Assembly: GCA_001872995.1 (NCBI GenBank)
Contig: MNXO01000053.1
Coordinates: forward strand, 1 to 41,425
Direction: 5' to 3'
From: Bacteroidetes bacterium CG2_30_32_10
GTDB lineage: Bacteria; Bacteroidota; Bacteroidia; Bacteroidales; CG2-30-32-10
DNA length: 41,425 bases
Made by a program: the position numbers and the translations under genes. Every line of letters starts with the position of its first letter. Within the stretch, counting starts at the first letter, position 1. Positions 1-9,564 of this stretch are shown in pieces. Below the pieces are notes generated by a model, which saw only the letters and a list, made by a program, of their open reading frames with translations, was not told the origin of the DNA and ran no database searches.

Positions 1-975
1 AAACAAAAAATAACTGGAATCGGCATTAAACAACAAATTGAAATTGTAACCGCTAATATTGATTTTGGAAAAGTATTATTAAATAAAACCATTGATACAA
101 TGGCTATTTTATTGGTCAATTCAAGTCAATTTCCTGTAACTATTACTAAAATTGAAAATGATGGTCCCGATACCAAGCAATTTGTTATTCTTGACAATAT
201 CAATTCGTTTACGCTTAATGCAGGTGAAAAAAAATCCTTAAATATTCGTTTTGCTCCTGTTACACGTGGCAAAACAAATGGAAGTATTAACTTCTATCTC
301 CAAGATATTAGTGGTTACATTTCTATTAACTTATTGGGCGAAGGCGATGCTCCCAAAACCTTGACTTTATATGGCAAAGTGTTCGATAATAAATCTCAAT
401 TACCTTTGATTGCAAATGTTCTTTGCTTTGATATTCTCTCAAATCGTGAAATAAAAAAAGTAAAAACCGATGCACAAGGTAATTATTCCTTTACCATCAA
501 CATGGATAGAAATTACAGTTTGATTGTTCAAAAAGATAGTTTTCTGACCGCTTCCGAAAATGTTGATTTGTCTTCAGTTGTTTTGACTGATAAATATGAG
601 AAAAATATTTATTTATCAAAAATAGAATTGGGTTCTTCGGTGAGACTCAATAATATCTTTTTTGACTTTGCAAAAGCCATTATACGACCTGAGTCTTATC
701 CCGATCTTGATAGAATTGTAAAACTACTCAACGATTATCCGAATGCCTCTGTTGAAATTGATGGACATACCGATTTTGTTGGAAATGATACTGACAATAT
801 GCTGCTTTCAAAAAATAGAGCTAAAAGTTGTTTAGATTATATAGTTTCTAAGGGGATTAATATAAAGAGGCTTACTTATAAGGGATTTGGAGAATCTAAA
901 CCCCTTGCCGACAACAATACCGAAGAAGGCAGGAAGTTGAATAGAAGAGTGGAATTTGTAATTATTAAGCTGTAA
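1..975 (+). CDS. OmpA-family outer membrane protein, 5' end outside window
   Basis: The reading frame is open from base 1, so the start lies upstream; the first ATG in view (100) is internal. Visible parts in order: a beta-rich segment with the look of an ASH/HYDIN-type domain (about the first 115 residues), a carboxypeptidase-regulatory-like beta sandwich beginning near 'LTLYGKVFDNKSQLPL', and a C-terminal OmpA domain starting at 'NNIFFDFAKAIIRPES'. The OmpA part keeps the peptidoglycan-binding pattern: 'DGHTDFVGND', then 'LSKNRA', 'GFGESKP' and a final 'NRRVEF'. It should tie the outer membrane or a surface complex to the cell wall. Bacteroidota proteins with this end are often long surface or T9SS-linked proteins, and the missing N-terminus prevents a finer call. 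It converges on the mltF-like gene with 30 bases between the stops. Confidence 0.85.
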   Translation, partial: KQKITGIGIKQQIEIVTANIDFGKVLLNKTIDTMAILLVNSSQFPVTITKIENDGPDTKQFVILDNINSFTLNAGEKKSLNIRFAPVTRGKTNGSINFYLQDISGYISINLLGEGDAPKTLTLYGKVFDNKSQLPLIANVLCFDILSNREIKKVKTDAQGNYSFTINMDRNYSLIVQKDSFLTASENVDLSSVVLTDKYEKNIYLSKIELGSSVRLNNIFFDFAKAIIRPESYPDLDRIVKLLNDYPNASVEIDGHTDFVGNDTDNMLLSKNRAKSCLDYIVSKGINIKRLTYKGFGESKPLADNNTEEGRKLNRRVEFVIIKL

Positions 976-1005
976 AGCAAATATGCTTCTTAATGGATTA
1001 ATCAA

Positions 1006-2436
1006 CTATTTCAACACATTTTTATAATGCTGGTAGCGTTCAATAATCTCATAAACAAACTGACAGACATCATCACCTCTGCAATAACCGTTTTTAACAA
1101 CAGGGTCGTTATAATATTTAGGAGTTGCCTTAGAAATTAAGTAAAATTCGACATTATCTTTCCATAAAGTAGGATTTTTACCATATTTTTTAGCAAGTTT
1201 CATGGCATCAATAATATGACCTGGACCAATATTGTATGAAGCAAGAATAAATCTTATACGTTCCTCTTTATTAGGTACTTTTTCGATAAATATTTTATCG
1301 AGATAACCAATATATTTAACTCCAGCAGCAATATTTAATTCAGGACCACAACCAGAGTAAGCTCCATAATTAGCAGCAGTAACTGGCATCAATTGCATTA
1401 GACCATAAGCACCAGCCCAAGAGGTTAAGTTATTCTGAAAACGTGATTCTTGGAATATAAGAGAAGCCAATAACCGCCAATCCCAATCAATATTCTTGCA
1501 ATACTTTTTCAAATACTTATCATAAGGAGATATTTTCCCTCCTTTTATGGAATTATAACCTGTTAAATTGAGCACGGTAGATTTTTTATTCAAAAAATAC
1601 TTGGTATATAAGTTTTTATAATCCTTAGTAGTTTTAAAACCTGCTAACCATATATTTAAAGTATCTAGCAATTTTGTAGATCCTTTTCTAACTGCCCAAG
1701 CAAGATTTTGAGTAAGACTAATAGCAGTTTTAACATCAATATTTGGATAATAGTTTTGATTTACAATGGCAGCGTGCTCATCGCAAACGGTATAATCAAT
1801 TTTCCCATTTGCAACGAGGGTAATTAATTGCTCTGATTCATACTCCTCTGATTCAACAATATGAATAGTGGCACCTATTTCATTCGACAAACTCCTAAGC
1901 CTTTCGTAATATGCAGAATGCTTTTGCACATAGATTGTTTTGTTTGCAAGGTCGGTTTGATTTCGTATTAGTTGTTTTTCAATTTCCTTAGTAGAAAGGG
2001 TTTGCCAATTATCGGGTTTTCGTTGCACAAGAACTTGCTTGGTTTGATTGTATGGGTTGGTAAAATCGACAATTTCCGCTCTATCTTTTGTAATGGTAAG
2101 GTCAATGGCAATAATATCAGACCTTCTGTAAACCAAATCATTTAAACATTGAGCCAAATCAGTGCTAATTTTAAGTTCTAAATCAACATTAAGAAATTTG
2201 GCAAAAGACTGTAGGAGTTCGTATTGGAATCCCATTGGCAAGCCTTTATAAATAAAATAGTTTGTGGAAGTATAATCAGTAGTTGCTATTATTTTCTTCT
2301 TTTTCAGAATTTTATCGAGGTCGTAATAATTTTCATTTACACTGGTTTTTTCATTTTTCTTAAACAAGATAAATCCCAGTGATATCAATACCATGAGTGT
2401 TAAAAGGAGCAAAACATAATGACGTATTTTAGTCAT
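1006..2436 (-). CDS. mltF: MltF-like membrane-bound lytic murein transglycosylase
   Basis: A 476-residue protein in the usual two-domain MltF layout. An N-terminal membrane anchor (about 7-25) is followed by a periplasmic solute-binding-protein family 3 domain (about 45-285; 'DIIAIDLTITKDRAEIVDFTNPY' region) and a C-terminal SLT lysozyme-like domain (about 305-450). The catalytic glutamate is E330 in 'IFQESRF', followed by 'AGAYGLMQLMP' and 'LASYNIGPGH', typical of family 1E transglycosylases. The enzyme cleaves the MurNAc-GlcNAc bond to give 1,6-anhydromuropeptides, and in MltF the binding domain regulates activity in response to muropeptides. It is the last gene of a minus-strand run, 48 bases after the EamA gene, and the other end of that run is a GH3 glycosidase. 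Confidence 0.88.
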   Translation of the reverse strand: MTKIRHYVLLLLTLMVLISLGFILFKKNEKTSVNENYYDLDKILKKKKIIATTDYTSTNYFIYKGLPMGFQYELLQSFAKFLNVDLELKISTDLAQCLNDLVYRRSDIIAIDLTITKDRAEIVDFTNPYNQTKQVLVQRKPDNWQTLSTKEIEKQLIRNQTDLANKTIYVQKHSAYYERLRSLSNEIGATIHIVESEEYESEQLITLVANGKIDYTVCDEHAAIVNQNYYPNIDVKTAISLTQNLAWAVRKGSTKLLDTLNIWLAGFKTTKDYKNLYTKYFLNKKSTVLNLTGYNSIKGGKISPYDKYLKKYCKNIDWDWRLLASLIFQESRFQNNLTSWAGAYGLMQLMPVTAANYGAYSGCGPELNIAAGVKYIGYLDKIFIEKVPNKEERIRFILASYNIGPGHIIDAMKLAKKYGKNPTLWKDNVEFYLISKATPKYYNDPVVKNGYCRGDDVCQFVYEIIERYQHYKNVLK

Positions 2437-2484
2437 CGAATTATGATTTATATAATGGAAAGCAAGATAAGCATAAATATTAAA

Positions 2485-3339
2485 TTATGCTAATGCAATG
2501 ATTAAAATTGCAGCCAATGCCAATAAAATTCCCAACCAATTGGTTTTTGATAGTTTTTCTCGAAAAATAAAATAACCAACAAGTGCAGCAATGCAAACAA
2601 TACTCACATTGAAAACAGGGAAAAATACAGAGCTTTGGAAATGCGATAATCCTTTTACAAAGAAATAAGAGGACGCATAGTTTAATAAACCCAAAATAAT
2701 TCCTGCTGCTATGTTTTTTATTTTAAGCATTCGATTATTTTTACGTAAATCAACGAATAACACAATAACACCTATTATAAAGCTGAACAAAAAAGCCGTT
2801 GATAAAAACAATTCTGTTTCATCCCCAATATAGAACTTTTGAGAATGTTTTAACAAAGAATCGTTAGAGCCATTGCCCAAAAATAACAACAAAGGCAATA
2901 AAATGTATTTTTTGTTCAACTTAACATTTTCTTCCTTTTTAAAAGTGAGATAAAAAGCCAATAATGAAATAATAATGCCTGAAATTATCCATATATTAAC
3001 AACATCATGATAAAATATTATCCCAATAATTACTGGTATTACAACAGACATTTTACTTGAAACGGCAGTGATTGCTACGCCAGCTTTTTGTGATGACAAT
3101 GCAAAAACATTAAAAACTAATATAAGTGTAATTCCCACAATCAAGGCAAAAGGAAACCAAGTGGCGACAATTATCGCATGGATAGAAATAACTCCAGTTG
3201 CAGTAACAAAACCAAGTATAGCCGCTATTGCATAATTTGCAGTAATAGCTTGAATATTGTTAATTTTATATCTATCGAAAAGTTTAAATGTAACAACAAT
3301 AGCAGAAGAAGTGAGAATGGCAAGTATTAAATAGAGCAT
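2485..3339 (-). CDS. EamA/DMT-family membrane permease
   Basis: A 284-residue, strongly hydrophobic protein with about ten transmembrane helices in two repeated halves, as in drug/metabolite transporters of the EamA family. The second half starts near 'KKYILLPLLLFLGNGSNDS'. The C-terminus ends within the last helix. Its ATG lies 9 bases after the ribD stop, so translation is likely coupled. Substrate cannot be read from sequence. Two neighbour-based options exist: riboflavin or a precursor, because it follows ribD and the RibN riboflavin importers are EamA-type; or a cell-wall metabolite, because the flanking genes act on peptidoglycan. Both are inference. Confidence 0.8.
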   Translation of the reverse strand: MLYLILAILTSSAIVVTFKLFDRYKINNIQAITANYAIAAILGFVTATGVISIHAIIVATWFPFALIVGITLILVFNVFALSSQKAGVAITAVSSKMSVVIPVIIGIIFYHDVVNIWIISGIIISLLAFYLTFKKEENVKLNKKYILLPLLLFLGNGSNDSLLKHSQKFYIGDETELFLSTAFLFSFIIGVIVLFVDLRKNNRMLKIKNIAAGIILGLLNYASSYFFVKGLSHFQSSVFFPVFNVSIVCIAALVGYFIFREKLSKTNWLGILLALAAILIIALA

Positions 3340-3348
3340 TGTTATGTT

Positions 3349-4404
3349 TTACAAATTATTATTAACACTTTTGTAAACGAGTAAGCGCTCTCCATTAATT
3401 AATTCATCTGTAAATAACGACCCCTTGATAGTAGGAGCAGCAATACCGTTATTAAAGCATTTATTTCCTATAAAAAACCTTGCTTCATCCCATAAATATT
3501 TGTCAATAAAGGATTTTAGCAAATAACTACCACCTTCTACAATCAGTGATTGAATTTTTATTTCATACAAGTGCGTTAATATTTGTTCTATGACATTTTC
3601 AGCAAAATTAATAGCAATATATGTTATATTTTCTTTTGATTTAACTTGTTTTTCGGTGAAGACAATCGTTGCTATTTGTTGATTAAATAAATTGTAGGTT
3701 AAAGGTATTGATAAATCTCTATCAATTACAATCCTTAGTGGAGATTTGCCAAACCATTCTCTAGCATTTAGCGATGGATTATCTAATAGAGCAGTATTTG
3801 TGCCTACCATGATTGCTTGCTCCTCAGTTCTCCATTTGTGAACAAGCATTTTAAGATTTTCGTTTGTAATCCAATTGGGTTTTAAAGCCGCATTGGCTTC
3901 TCTCTTAATATCAATAAAACCATCAAGTGTTTGTGCCCATTTCAAAATAATATATGGTCGTTTCTTTTCCTGAAAAGTGAAGAATCTTTTATTGAGTTCT
4001 CTACTTTCTTTCTCTAATATTCCCACATCAACTTTGCAACCCGCATTTTTAAGTTTATTGATTCCTTTACCAGACACTTCAGAAAAGGAATCGACGCAAC
4101 CAATAATAACTTCAGGTATTTTGTTTTCAATAATTAAATCGGCACAAGGTGGGGTTTTGCCATAATGAGCACAAGGCTCTAAATTGACATATAGCCTCGA
4201 TTGTTTTAGAAGTTCTTTATTTTTTACGCTATTAATGGCATTCACTTCGGCATGTGCTTCTCCATATTTGGCATGGTAGCCTTCGCCAATAATAACATCA
4301 TTGCAAACGATAACACAACCAACCATTGGATTTGGAGCAACATTGCATATTCCGTTTTTAGCTATTTCTAAACAACGGTGCATATAAAATTCTTCTTTGC
4401 TCAT
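3349..4404 (-). CDS. ribD: bifunctional riboflavin deaminase/reductase RibD
   Basis: A 351-residue protein of normal RibD length. The N-terminal half is a cytidine-deaminase-fold pyrimidine deaminase with the zinc site H51-A-E53 ('HAEVNAI') and C78/C87 in 'PCAHYGKTPPC'. The C-terminal half (about 150-345) is the NADPH-dependent reductase, with 'PYIILKWAQTLDG', 'MVGTNTALLDNPSLN' and the closing 'LIVEGGSYLLKSF'. It carries out the second and third steps of riboflavin synthesis from GTP in the cytoplasm. It lies 17 bases downstream of the cyclase gene and 9 bases upstream of the EamA gene, apart from any other rib genes in this window. Confidence 0.95.
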   Translation of the reverse strand: MSKEEFYMHRCLEIAKNGICNVAPNPMVGCVIVCNDVIIGEGYHAKYGEAHAEVNAINSVKNKELLKQSRLYVNLEPCAHYGKTPPCADLIIENKIPEVIIGCVDSFSEVSGKGINKLKNAGCKVDVGILEKESRELNKRFFTFQEKKRPYIILKWAQTLDGFIDIKREANAALKPNWITNENLKMLVHKWRTEEQAIMVGTNTALLDNPSLNAREWFGKSPLRIVIDRDLSIPLTYNLFNQQIATIVFTEKQVKSKENITYIAINFAENVIEQILTHLYEIKIQSLIVEGGSYLLKSFIDKYLWDEARFFIGNKCFNNGIAAPTIKGSLFTDELINGERLLVYKSVNNNL

Positions 4405-4421
4405 CTTTTTGTTGAAAACAA

Positions 4422-6377
4422 TTAAACAATATCACCTTCAATTTTTGCAGTTGGTTTTATTATTTTAATAAGTTTACCATTTGGCGAAATTCCTTTACGA
4501 CATTGAGAATATTGTGGTTTAATAAAATTTACATAATACATATCCATCTCTTTTATGTTTTTAACTGCCATTTTACCACGATAAGTACAATCAAAATATT
4601 CCTTAATAGCCTCATAAGTAGCACCAGAAACATTTACCATACCAACTTCACTACCCGATTCCATCCTGCTTGCAGTATTTACAGTATCTCCCCATATATC
4701 GTAAGCAAATTTCTTTTTACCAACAACGCCTGCAATAACTTTACCTGTGTGAATTCCTATTCGCAATTCCCACAATATTTCTTTTTTTTCTTCTTTAATA
4801 ATGTTGCATTCATTAACAAATTGCTGAAATTCTAATGCTGCTAATACTGCTTCCGTTGGATTTGTTGTATTTGGATTTGGAATACCTCCAACACACATAT
4901 AGCAATCGCCTATAGTTTTAATCTTTTCTAGATTATATTTGCTAATTATCTCATCAAATTTGATAAAATATTTATCGAGTTCTGCAATAAGTATTTCTGG
5001 TGCAATCATTTCAGTTATTTGAGAAAACCCTTTGAAATCGGCAAACATAACCGACACCATATTGTAATGCCTTACTGTTGCTTTGCCTTTATTTTTTAAT
5101 TCCTCTGCAATATCAAAGGGCAAAATATTTAGAAGCAGTGTTTCCGATTGCATCTTCTCCCAAAAAATGAGGTCTTTCTGAGTATTTAGTTCTTTGATTG
5201 ACTTACGTTTTTGATTGTATGCGTAAATGCTTATTAATAACAATGTAAGAATGATAAAGAAACTGATCAAAAAAGCTTTTATCAATGTTAGATTCTGTTT
5301 TAGTCTTAAATCAATGATCACGTTTTGATTTGTCAAAACTTTTATTTCCTTTTCGCTATTTTCTTTTTCATAATCGAATTGCATCTGAAATATTTGTTTG
5401 CTGGTTTCAGCAGTAATACTGTCTTTGAGATTGTTATATAAAATATGATATTTTAAAGCTTCTTTGAAGTCAGACAGTCCGTAATAAGCATTAAATAAGT
5501 TATTGTAGGAAGATAAAAGATTTATTTTATCGCCAATTGTGGTTGCTAATGTGTATGATTTGTTATGATAATCAATGCTTTTACTGTAATTTCCATTTAG
5601 CGAATAAGTAATACCAATGTTTTCATAAGTGCTTATTAGCCCTCTTATATCATTTAATTGATTAAAAATGGTTTCTGCTTTTTTAAAATAATCAATCGCA
5701 ATAAAAAATTTAAAATCGTACCTATACCAAATTCCTAAGTGAACATAAGATTGGGCAATTTTAATAGAATCTCCGATTTGTCTTGATAAATTGAGGGCTT
5801 TGCTAAAGCTTTCTAATGATTTCGATTTGTTCATTCTAAGTATATGAATTTCTCCAATACCCAAAAGCATATCAATGATACCTTCTTTGTAATTTAAGGT
5901 TTGATAAATTTTATATGCTTCATTATACTTTATTAATGCTTCATTATTATTTTTTTGGTTAAAATAGATGTCTCCAATATTGGCTAATGCTTTGGCTGAT
6001 TCGTATTTTGAATGGACCAACTGACAGTATTGCAAAGCTCTCATCGAATAATTAAATGCCAAGGTGAAGTTGCCTTGGTTTTTGGAAACAATACCGAGAT
6101 TATTTAAAGAAGCAATGATGCCATTGATTGAATTGTTTATTAATGCGATTTTGTAGGCAGAGTCTGCATAATAATAAGATTTTGCATCCGATTCGGCAAC
6201 ATACAATTCGCTGAGTTGATTGTATATTTCAATGCGTTCAATTTCATCAACTAATTTGCTATGCGTTTCAAGACTATCAATAATGCTTTTATTGGCAGCA
6301 TATCCATATATACTACTTAATGTAAATACTAAATAAAATGATATTTTAAGAATACTATTTTTTGTTTTACATAACAT
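4422..6377 (-). CDS. TPR-containing transmembrane class III adenylate cyclase
   Basis: A 651-residue protein. An N-terminal signal-like helix (about 8-26) leads into TPR-type repeats (about 45-325), a coiled stretch, one transmembrane helix (about 364-388) and a class III cyclase domain (about 436-618). Catalytic residues are complete: metal aspartates D447 ('FADFKGF') and D491 ('TIGDCYM'), the purine-selecting pair K487 and D560 ('FAYDIWGD'), and transition-state residues N567 and R571 ('VNTASRM'). The K/D pair points to ATP rather than GTP. If the first helix is a signal peptide, the TPR part is periplasmic and the cyclase cytoplasmic, a receptor layout. The start is 10 bases after the GH3-fusion stop, so the two are probably co-transcribed. 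Confidence 0.88.
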   Translation of the reverse strand: MLCKTKNSILKISFYLVFTLSSIYGYAANKSIIDSLETHSKLVDEIERIEIYNQLSELYVAESDAKSYYYADSAYKIALINNSINGIIASLNNLGIVSKNQGNFTLAFNYSMRALQYCQLVHSKYESAKALANIGDIYFNQKNNNEALIKYNEAYKIYQTLNYKEGIIDMLLGIGEIHILRMNKSKSLESFSKALNLSRQIGDSIKIAQSYVHLGIWYRYDFKFFIAIDYFKKAETIFNQLNDIRGLISTYENIGITYSLNGNYSKSIDYHNKSYTLATTIGDKINLLSSYNNLFNAYYGLSDFKEALKYHILYNNLKDSITAETSKQIFQMQFDYEKENSEKEIKVLTNQNVIIDLRLKQNLTLIKAFLISFFIILTLLLISIYAYNQKRKSIKELNTQKDLIFWEKMQSETLLLNILPFDIAEELKNKGKATVRHYNMVSVMFADFKGFSQITEMIAPEILIAELDKYFIKFDEIISKYNLEKIKTIGDCYMCVGGIPNPNTTNPTEAVLAALEFQQFVNECNIIKEEKKEILWELRIGIHTGKVIAGVVGKKKFAYDIWGDTVNTASRMESGSEVGMVNVSGATYEAIKEYFDCTYRGKMAVKNIKEMDMYYVNFIKPQYSQCRKGISPNGKLIKIIKPTAKIEGDIV

Positions 6378-6387
6378 AAAGCTTCAT

Positions 6388-9300
6388 CTATAGAATATTC
6401 GTTTTACTTTTCTTGATAGCATTGTAAACAACCTGATGAATATTAGAACGAATATCCATTGTAGTAATTTTTACATTTTTTGCATCTGGATAAACCCTAT
6501 TAGAAAGGAAAATATAAATAAAATTTTCTTTAGGTTCAACCCAAAAATAAGTTCCTGTAAATCCGGAATGTCCATAACTTAGTGTAGAGGTGCTTTCGCA
6601 AGTTTGTTTTTTTGAAGGGACACTATTCAAAGGTTTATCAAAACCCAACGCTCTCCTATTGTGTTTTTCGGGATATTGATAACTGGTAAACTCATTAATG
6701 GTTGATTTTTCAATATAATCTTTATCCGCATATACACCAAATTGAAGAAACATTTGCAAAAGCTTTGCCAAATCGTTTGCATTAGAAAACAATCCTGCAT
6801 GACCACAAACACCACCCAACATTGCTGCACCAGGGTCATCTACATATCCTTGCAAAAGTTGTTTTCTAAACGAAGTGTCCATTTCTGTTGGAGCTATTCT
6901 TTCTTTGGGGAAATAATTTAAAGGACGATAACACATAGTTGCCATTCCCATTGGTTTATAAAAGTTTTCAAATGTATATTGTTCCAAAGGTTCATTGGTT
7001 ATTGATTCTATAATTTTCATCAATAAATAAAACCCTAAATCACTGTATAAATAAGTGTTGTTAGTTCGCAAAGGCGATTCTATAATTCTTTTAAAAATAG
7101 TATCGGTATAATCTTTTTTAATATATATGTTTTCGGCTACTTTAACAGAAAAAACGTCGGAATAGCTTGTCCTATAAATTGAAGTATCGAGTTTTCCACT
7201 TAAAATTGTTTGTAAGTAAAATGGAATCCATGCTTTTAACTTTGCCTGATGAGCCATTACCTTTCTGATTGAAAGATTTTCTTTATTACTGCCCTTAAGA
7301 GAAGGCAAATAATCGCCAAGTGTTTTGTCAATATTGATTTTGCGTTCATCATATAGTTTCATTACAGATACAGTAGTCGCTGCAATTTTAGTAATTGAGG
7401 CTAGATCATAAATATCAGCATTAGTAACAGGTCTTGTTTTCTCATAAGTAAAAAAACCAAAGGATTTTTGATAAAAAACCTTGTTATCTTTTACCAACAT
7501 TATTTGACAGCCAGGAAAAGCGGTGTCTTTAATGCCATTTAACACAATTGAATCAATCTCTTTAAGGTCAAGTGATGCAATGTTTAACTCTTCTGGAACG
7601 GTATATTTGAAACGAAAAATGTCTTTGGTTTGAATTCCTGTATTTAATGGAAATTGGAAAGAAGCGGTAACTGGCAATTTTCCTTTTGATTCAATTCCTC
7701 CAAAAATAATTTGTGCTGATATATCCTGCGATATATCTTTGTCTTGATAAGATATAAGAAGAGCTTCTATGTTTTGAGTATTATATAAACTTTGCAAACA
7801 ATACGGGGAAGCAAAAATGTCAAGAATGATTTTATTCTTATTTTTTATTTGATTAATTAAATCAATTACTTTAGAAGTAACTCCATAATTATTTTTAAGC
7901 GAATTGTTGGTTTTATGAACACTAACAATGGTTAAATTATAAGCTGCCAGCTTATTAATCAGATTATCTATTTGTTCCTTTGTAGGAGTTAATGAAATGG
8001 AAAACATATCAACCTGCATATAATCGTAAAGTCTTTTTTGAAAAGTATTTTGAATAGTATCTCCAATTAAAACTGAAGCTAATTTTAAGGTATCAATATT
8101 TTTTATGGGTAAAATACCATTTCTATTAATCAATAACGTAATAGCATTTTCATAAAGCCTTCTATTGATTAATTTTGCTTTATTCGAATTTAAATCTTCA
8201 ATGATATTCTTAATCTCTATAGGTTTAAAAGTTTGTAAGCCATGTTTTTTCTTATATAAAAGAATTTTTTTGCATTTCTTTTCAATATCAGCTTTAGAAA
8301 GCTCGCCTTGTGTAATTGCTTTTTTAATTTGATGAATAGTGGTTGGAATATCTTGAGGCATCAGCAAAATATCATTTCCTGCTTCTAATGCTTTTACTTC
8401 GAGCATTCCTGACTCATTAAAATTAGTAACACCTTGCATCCCTAAAGCATCAGTAATAACCAATCCTTTGAAGTTTAATTTTTCTTTTAGTAATCCTGTA
8501 ATTATATTCTTAGATATAGTAGAAGCGTTGTTTTTTGCGGTATCAAAAGCAGGTATATATAAATGCCCAACCATTACCCCGTTAACATTGTTTTTTATTA
8601 ATTCTTTAAAAGGGTATAAATCTACTGAGTCAATTCGAGTTACAGTATTTTTGATAATAGGCAAATCAAAATGCGAATCAGTATCGGTATCTCCATGACC
8701 AGGAAAATGCTTTGCAGTAGCTATAATTCCTCCATCTTGCATCCCTTTCATATAGGAAAGACCTTTTAATGCCACATTGATTTTGTCTTCACCAAAAGAA
8801 CGAGAACCAATAACAGGGTTCAATGGATTGCTATTAACATCAACCACAGGTGCAAAATTAATATTTACCCCAATTCGTTTACATTGTCTTGCTATTTCAA
8901 CACCCATGTCATAAATCAGTTGGTTGTCCTGAATAGCTCCTAAAGTCATTGCTTTAGGAAATTCTACGGTGCTATCTAAACGCATCGCAAGACCCCATTC
9001 TGCATCAATAGCAACAAGCATAGGAATTTTGGAAACACTTTGCCAGAGATTAGTTAGGTTTGCTTGCCTAACAGGTCCTCCTTGAAAAAAGCAAATACCT
9101 CCAATCTTGAATGTCTGGATAAGATTGGATATATTTTTTACATACGTTTCATCATCACCTTTGTTTGAATATACATTAATCATTATCAATTGACCAATTT
9201 GTTCATCCAAAGTCATAGAATTGTAAATAGAATCTACCCAAAGACTATCGTTAAGCCTATTCTCTTTTGATTTATTTATAATCTTTTCGCAAAAGGGCTT

Positions 9301-9411
9301 TAAATCAGCGATTCTTAATTTTCCACATTTAGGAATAAAACTGGTATCGCCCCACAAAAAGAAACTCCAAGAAAGAATAAATACGCTAATAACTATTTTA
9401 TATATCTTCAT
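6388..9411 (-). CDS. GH3 beta-N-acetylhexosaminidase fused to a beta-lactamase-like serine hydrolase
   Basis: A 1007-residue exported protein with signal peptide at about 1-21. The GH3 TIM barrel (about 60-390) has the NagZ signature 'KHFPGHG' (234-240), the Asp-His dyad D245/H247 and the nucleophile D321 in 'VITDALGM', close to the Bacillus subtilis two-domain NagZ. A GH3 C-terminal alpha/beta domain (about 400-590) follows. The last third (about 615-1000) is a class C beta-lactamase/esterase-type domain with S672-x-x-K675 ('SITK'), the tyrosine motif Y789-S-D and H948-S-G in place of KTG. It should remove GlcNAc from muropeptides in the periplasm; the serine hydrolase may act on stem peptides or esters. 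The fusion is known in Bacteroidota, where a beta-lactamase activity should not be assumed. It is first gene of the run down to mltF. Confidence 0.9.
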   Translation of the reverse strand: MKIYKIVISVFILSWSFFLWGDTSFIPKCGKLRIADLKPFCEKIINKSKENRLNDSLWVDSIYNSMTLDEQIGQLIMINVYSNKGDDETYVKNISNLIQTFKIGGICFFQGGPVRQANLTNLWQSVSKIPMLVAIDAEWGLAMRLDSTVEFPKAMTLGAIQDNQLIYDMGVEIARQCKRIGVNINFAPVVDVNSNPLNPVIGSRSFGEDKINVALKGLSYMKGMQDGGIIATAKHFPGHGDTDTDSHFDLPIIKNTVTRIDSVDLYPFKELIKNNVNGVMVGHLYIPAFDTAKNNASTISKNIITGLLKEKLNFKGLVITDALGMQGVTNFNESGMLEVKALEAGNDILLMPQDIPTTIHQIKKAITQGELSKADIEKKCKKILLYKKKHGLQTFKPIEIKNIIEDLNSNKAKLINRRLYENAITLLINRNGILPIKNIDTLKLASVLIGDTIQNTFQKRLYDYMQVDMFSISLTPTKEQIDNLINKLAAYNLTIVSVHKTNNSLKNNYGVTSKVIDLINQIKNKNKIILDIFASPYCLQSLYNTQNIEALLISYQDKDISQDISAQIIFGGIESKGKLPVTASFQFPLNTGIQTKDIFRFKYTVPEELNIASLDLKEIDSIVLNGIKDTAFPGCQIMLVKDNKVFYQKSFGFFTYEKTRPVTNADIYDLASITKIAATTVSVMKLYDERKINIDKTLGDYLPSLKGSNKENLSIRKVMAHQAKLKAWIPFYLQTILSGKLDTSIYRTSYSDVFSVKVAENIYIKKDYTDTIFKRIIESPLRTNNTYLYSDLGFYLLMKIIESITNEPLEQYTFENFYKPMGMATMCYRPLNYFPKERIAPTEMDTSFRKQLLQGYVDDPGAAMLGGVCGHAGLFSNANDLAKLLQMFLQFGVYADKDYIEKSTINEFTSYQYPEKHNRRALGFDKPLNSVPSKKQTCESTSTLSYGHSGFTGTYFWVEPKENFIYIFLSNRVYPDAKNVKITTMDIRSNIHQVVYNAIKKSKTNIL

Positions 9412-9564
9412 TCAATTAAAATCTATCTTTTGAATATTAGTTTACTTTAAATTGCAATTCAAATACTATTTTTCAAAAATAATACTTATTTTGCTTCCAT
9501 TGATATAAAGTATGTGTTTTTTTTTGATTTTTAATTAATGAATAACAAAGGATTATTCCTGATG
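9412..9564. promoter_or_regulatory. intergenic region with a candidate -7 box for the GH3 operon (minus strand)
   Basis: This 153-base gap separates glpK from the GH3 fusion gene. On the minus strand, 9481-9474 reads TATTTTTG, an exact match to the Bacteroidota -7 element TAnnTTTG. It would start a transcript roughly 55-60 bases before the GH3 ATG. No clear -33 TTTG is found at the usual distance. The gap also holds long A/T runs but no strong terminator hairpin after glpK. Confidence 0.4.

Noticed and set aside
976..1005. Bidirectional terminator between the OmpA-like and mltF genes
   Set aside because: The only hairpin near the convergent stops has a 5-bp stem and no T run; too weak to call.
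4503..4835. 110-codon plus-strand open frame opposite the cyclase domain
   Set aside because: Phe/Asn/Ile-rich antisense shadow of the conserved catalytic domain.
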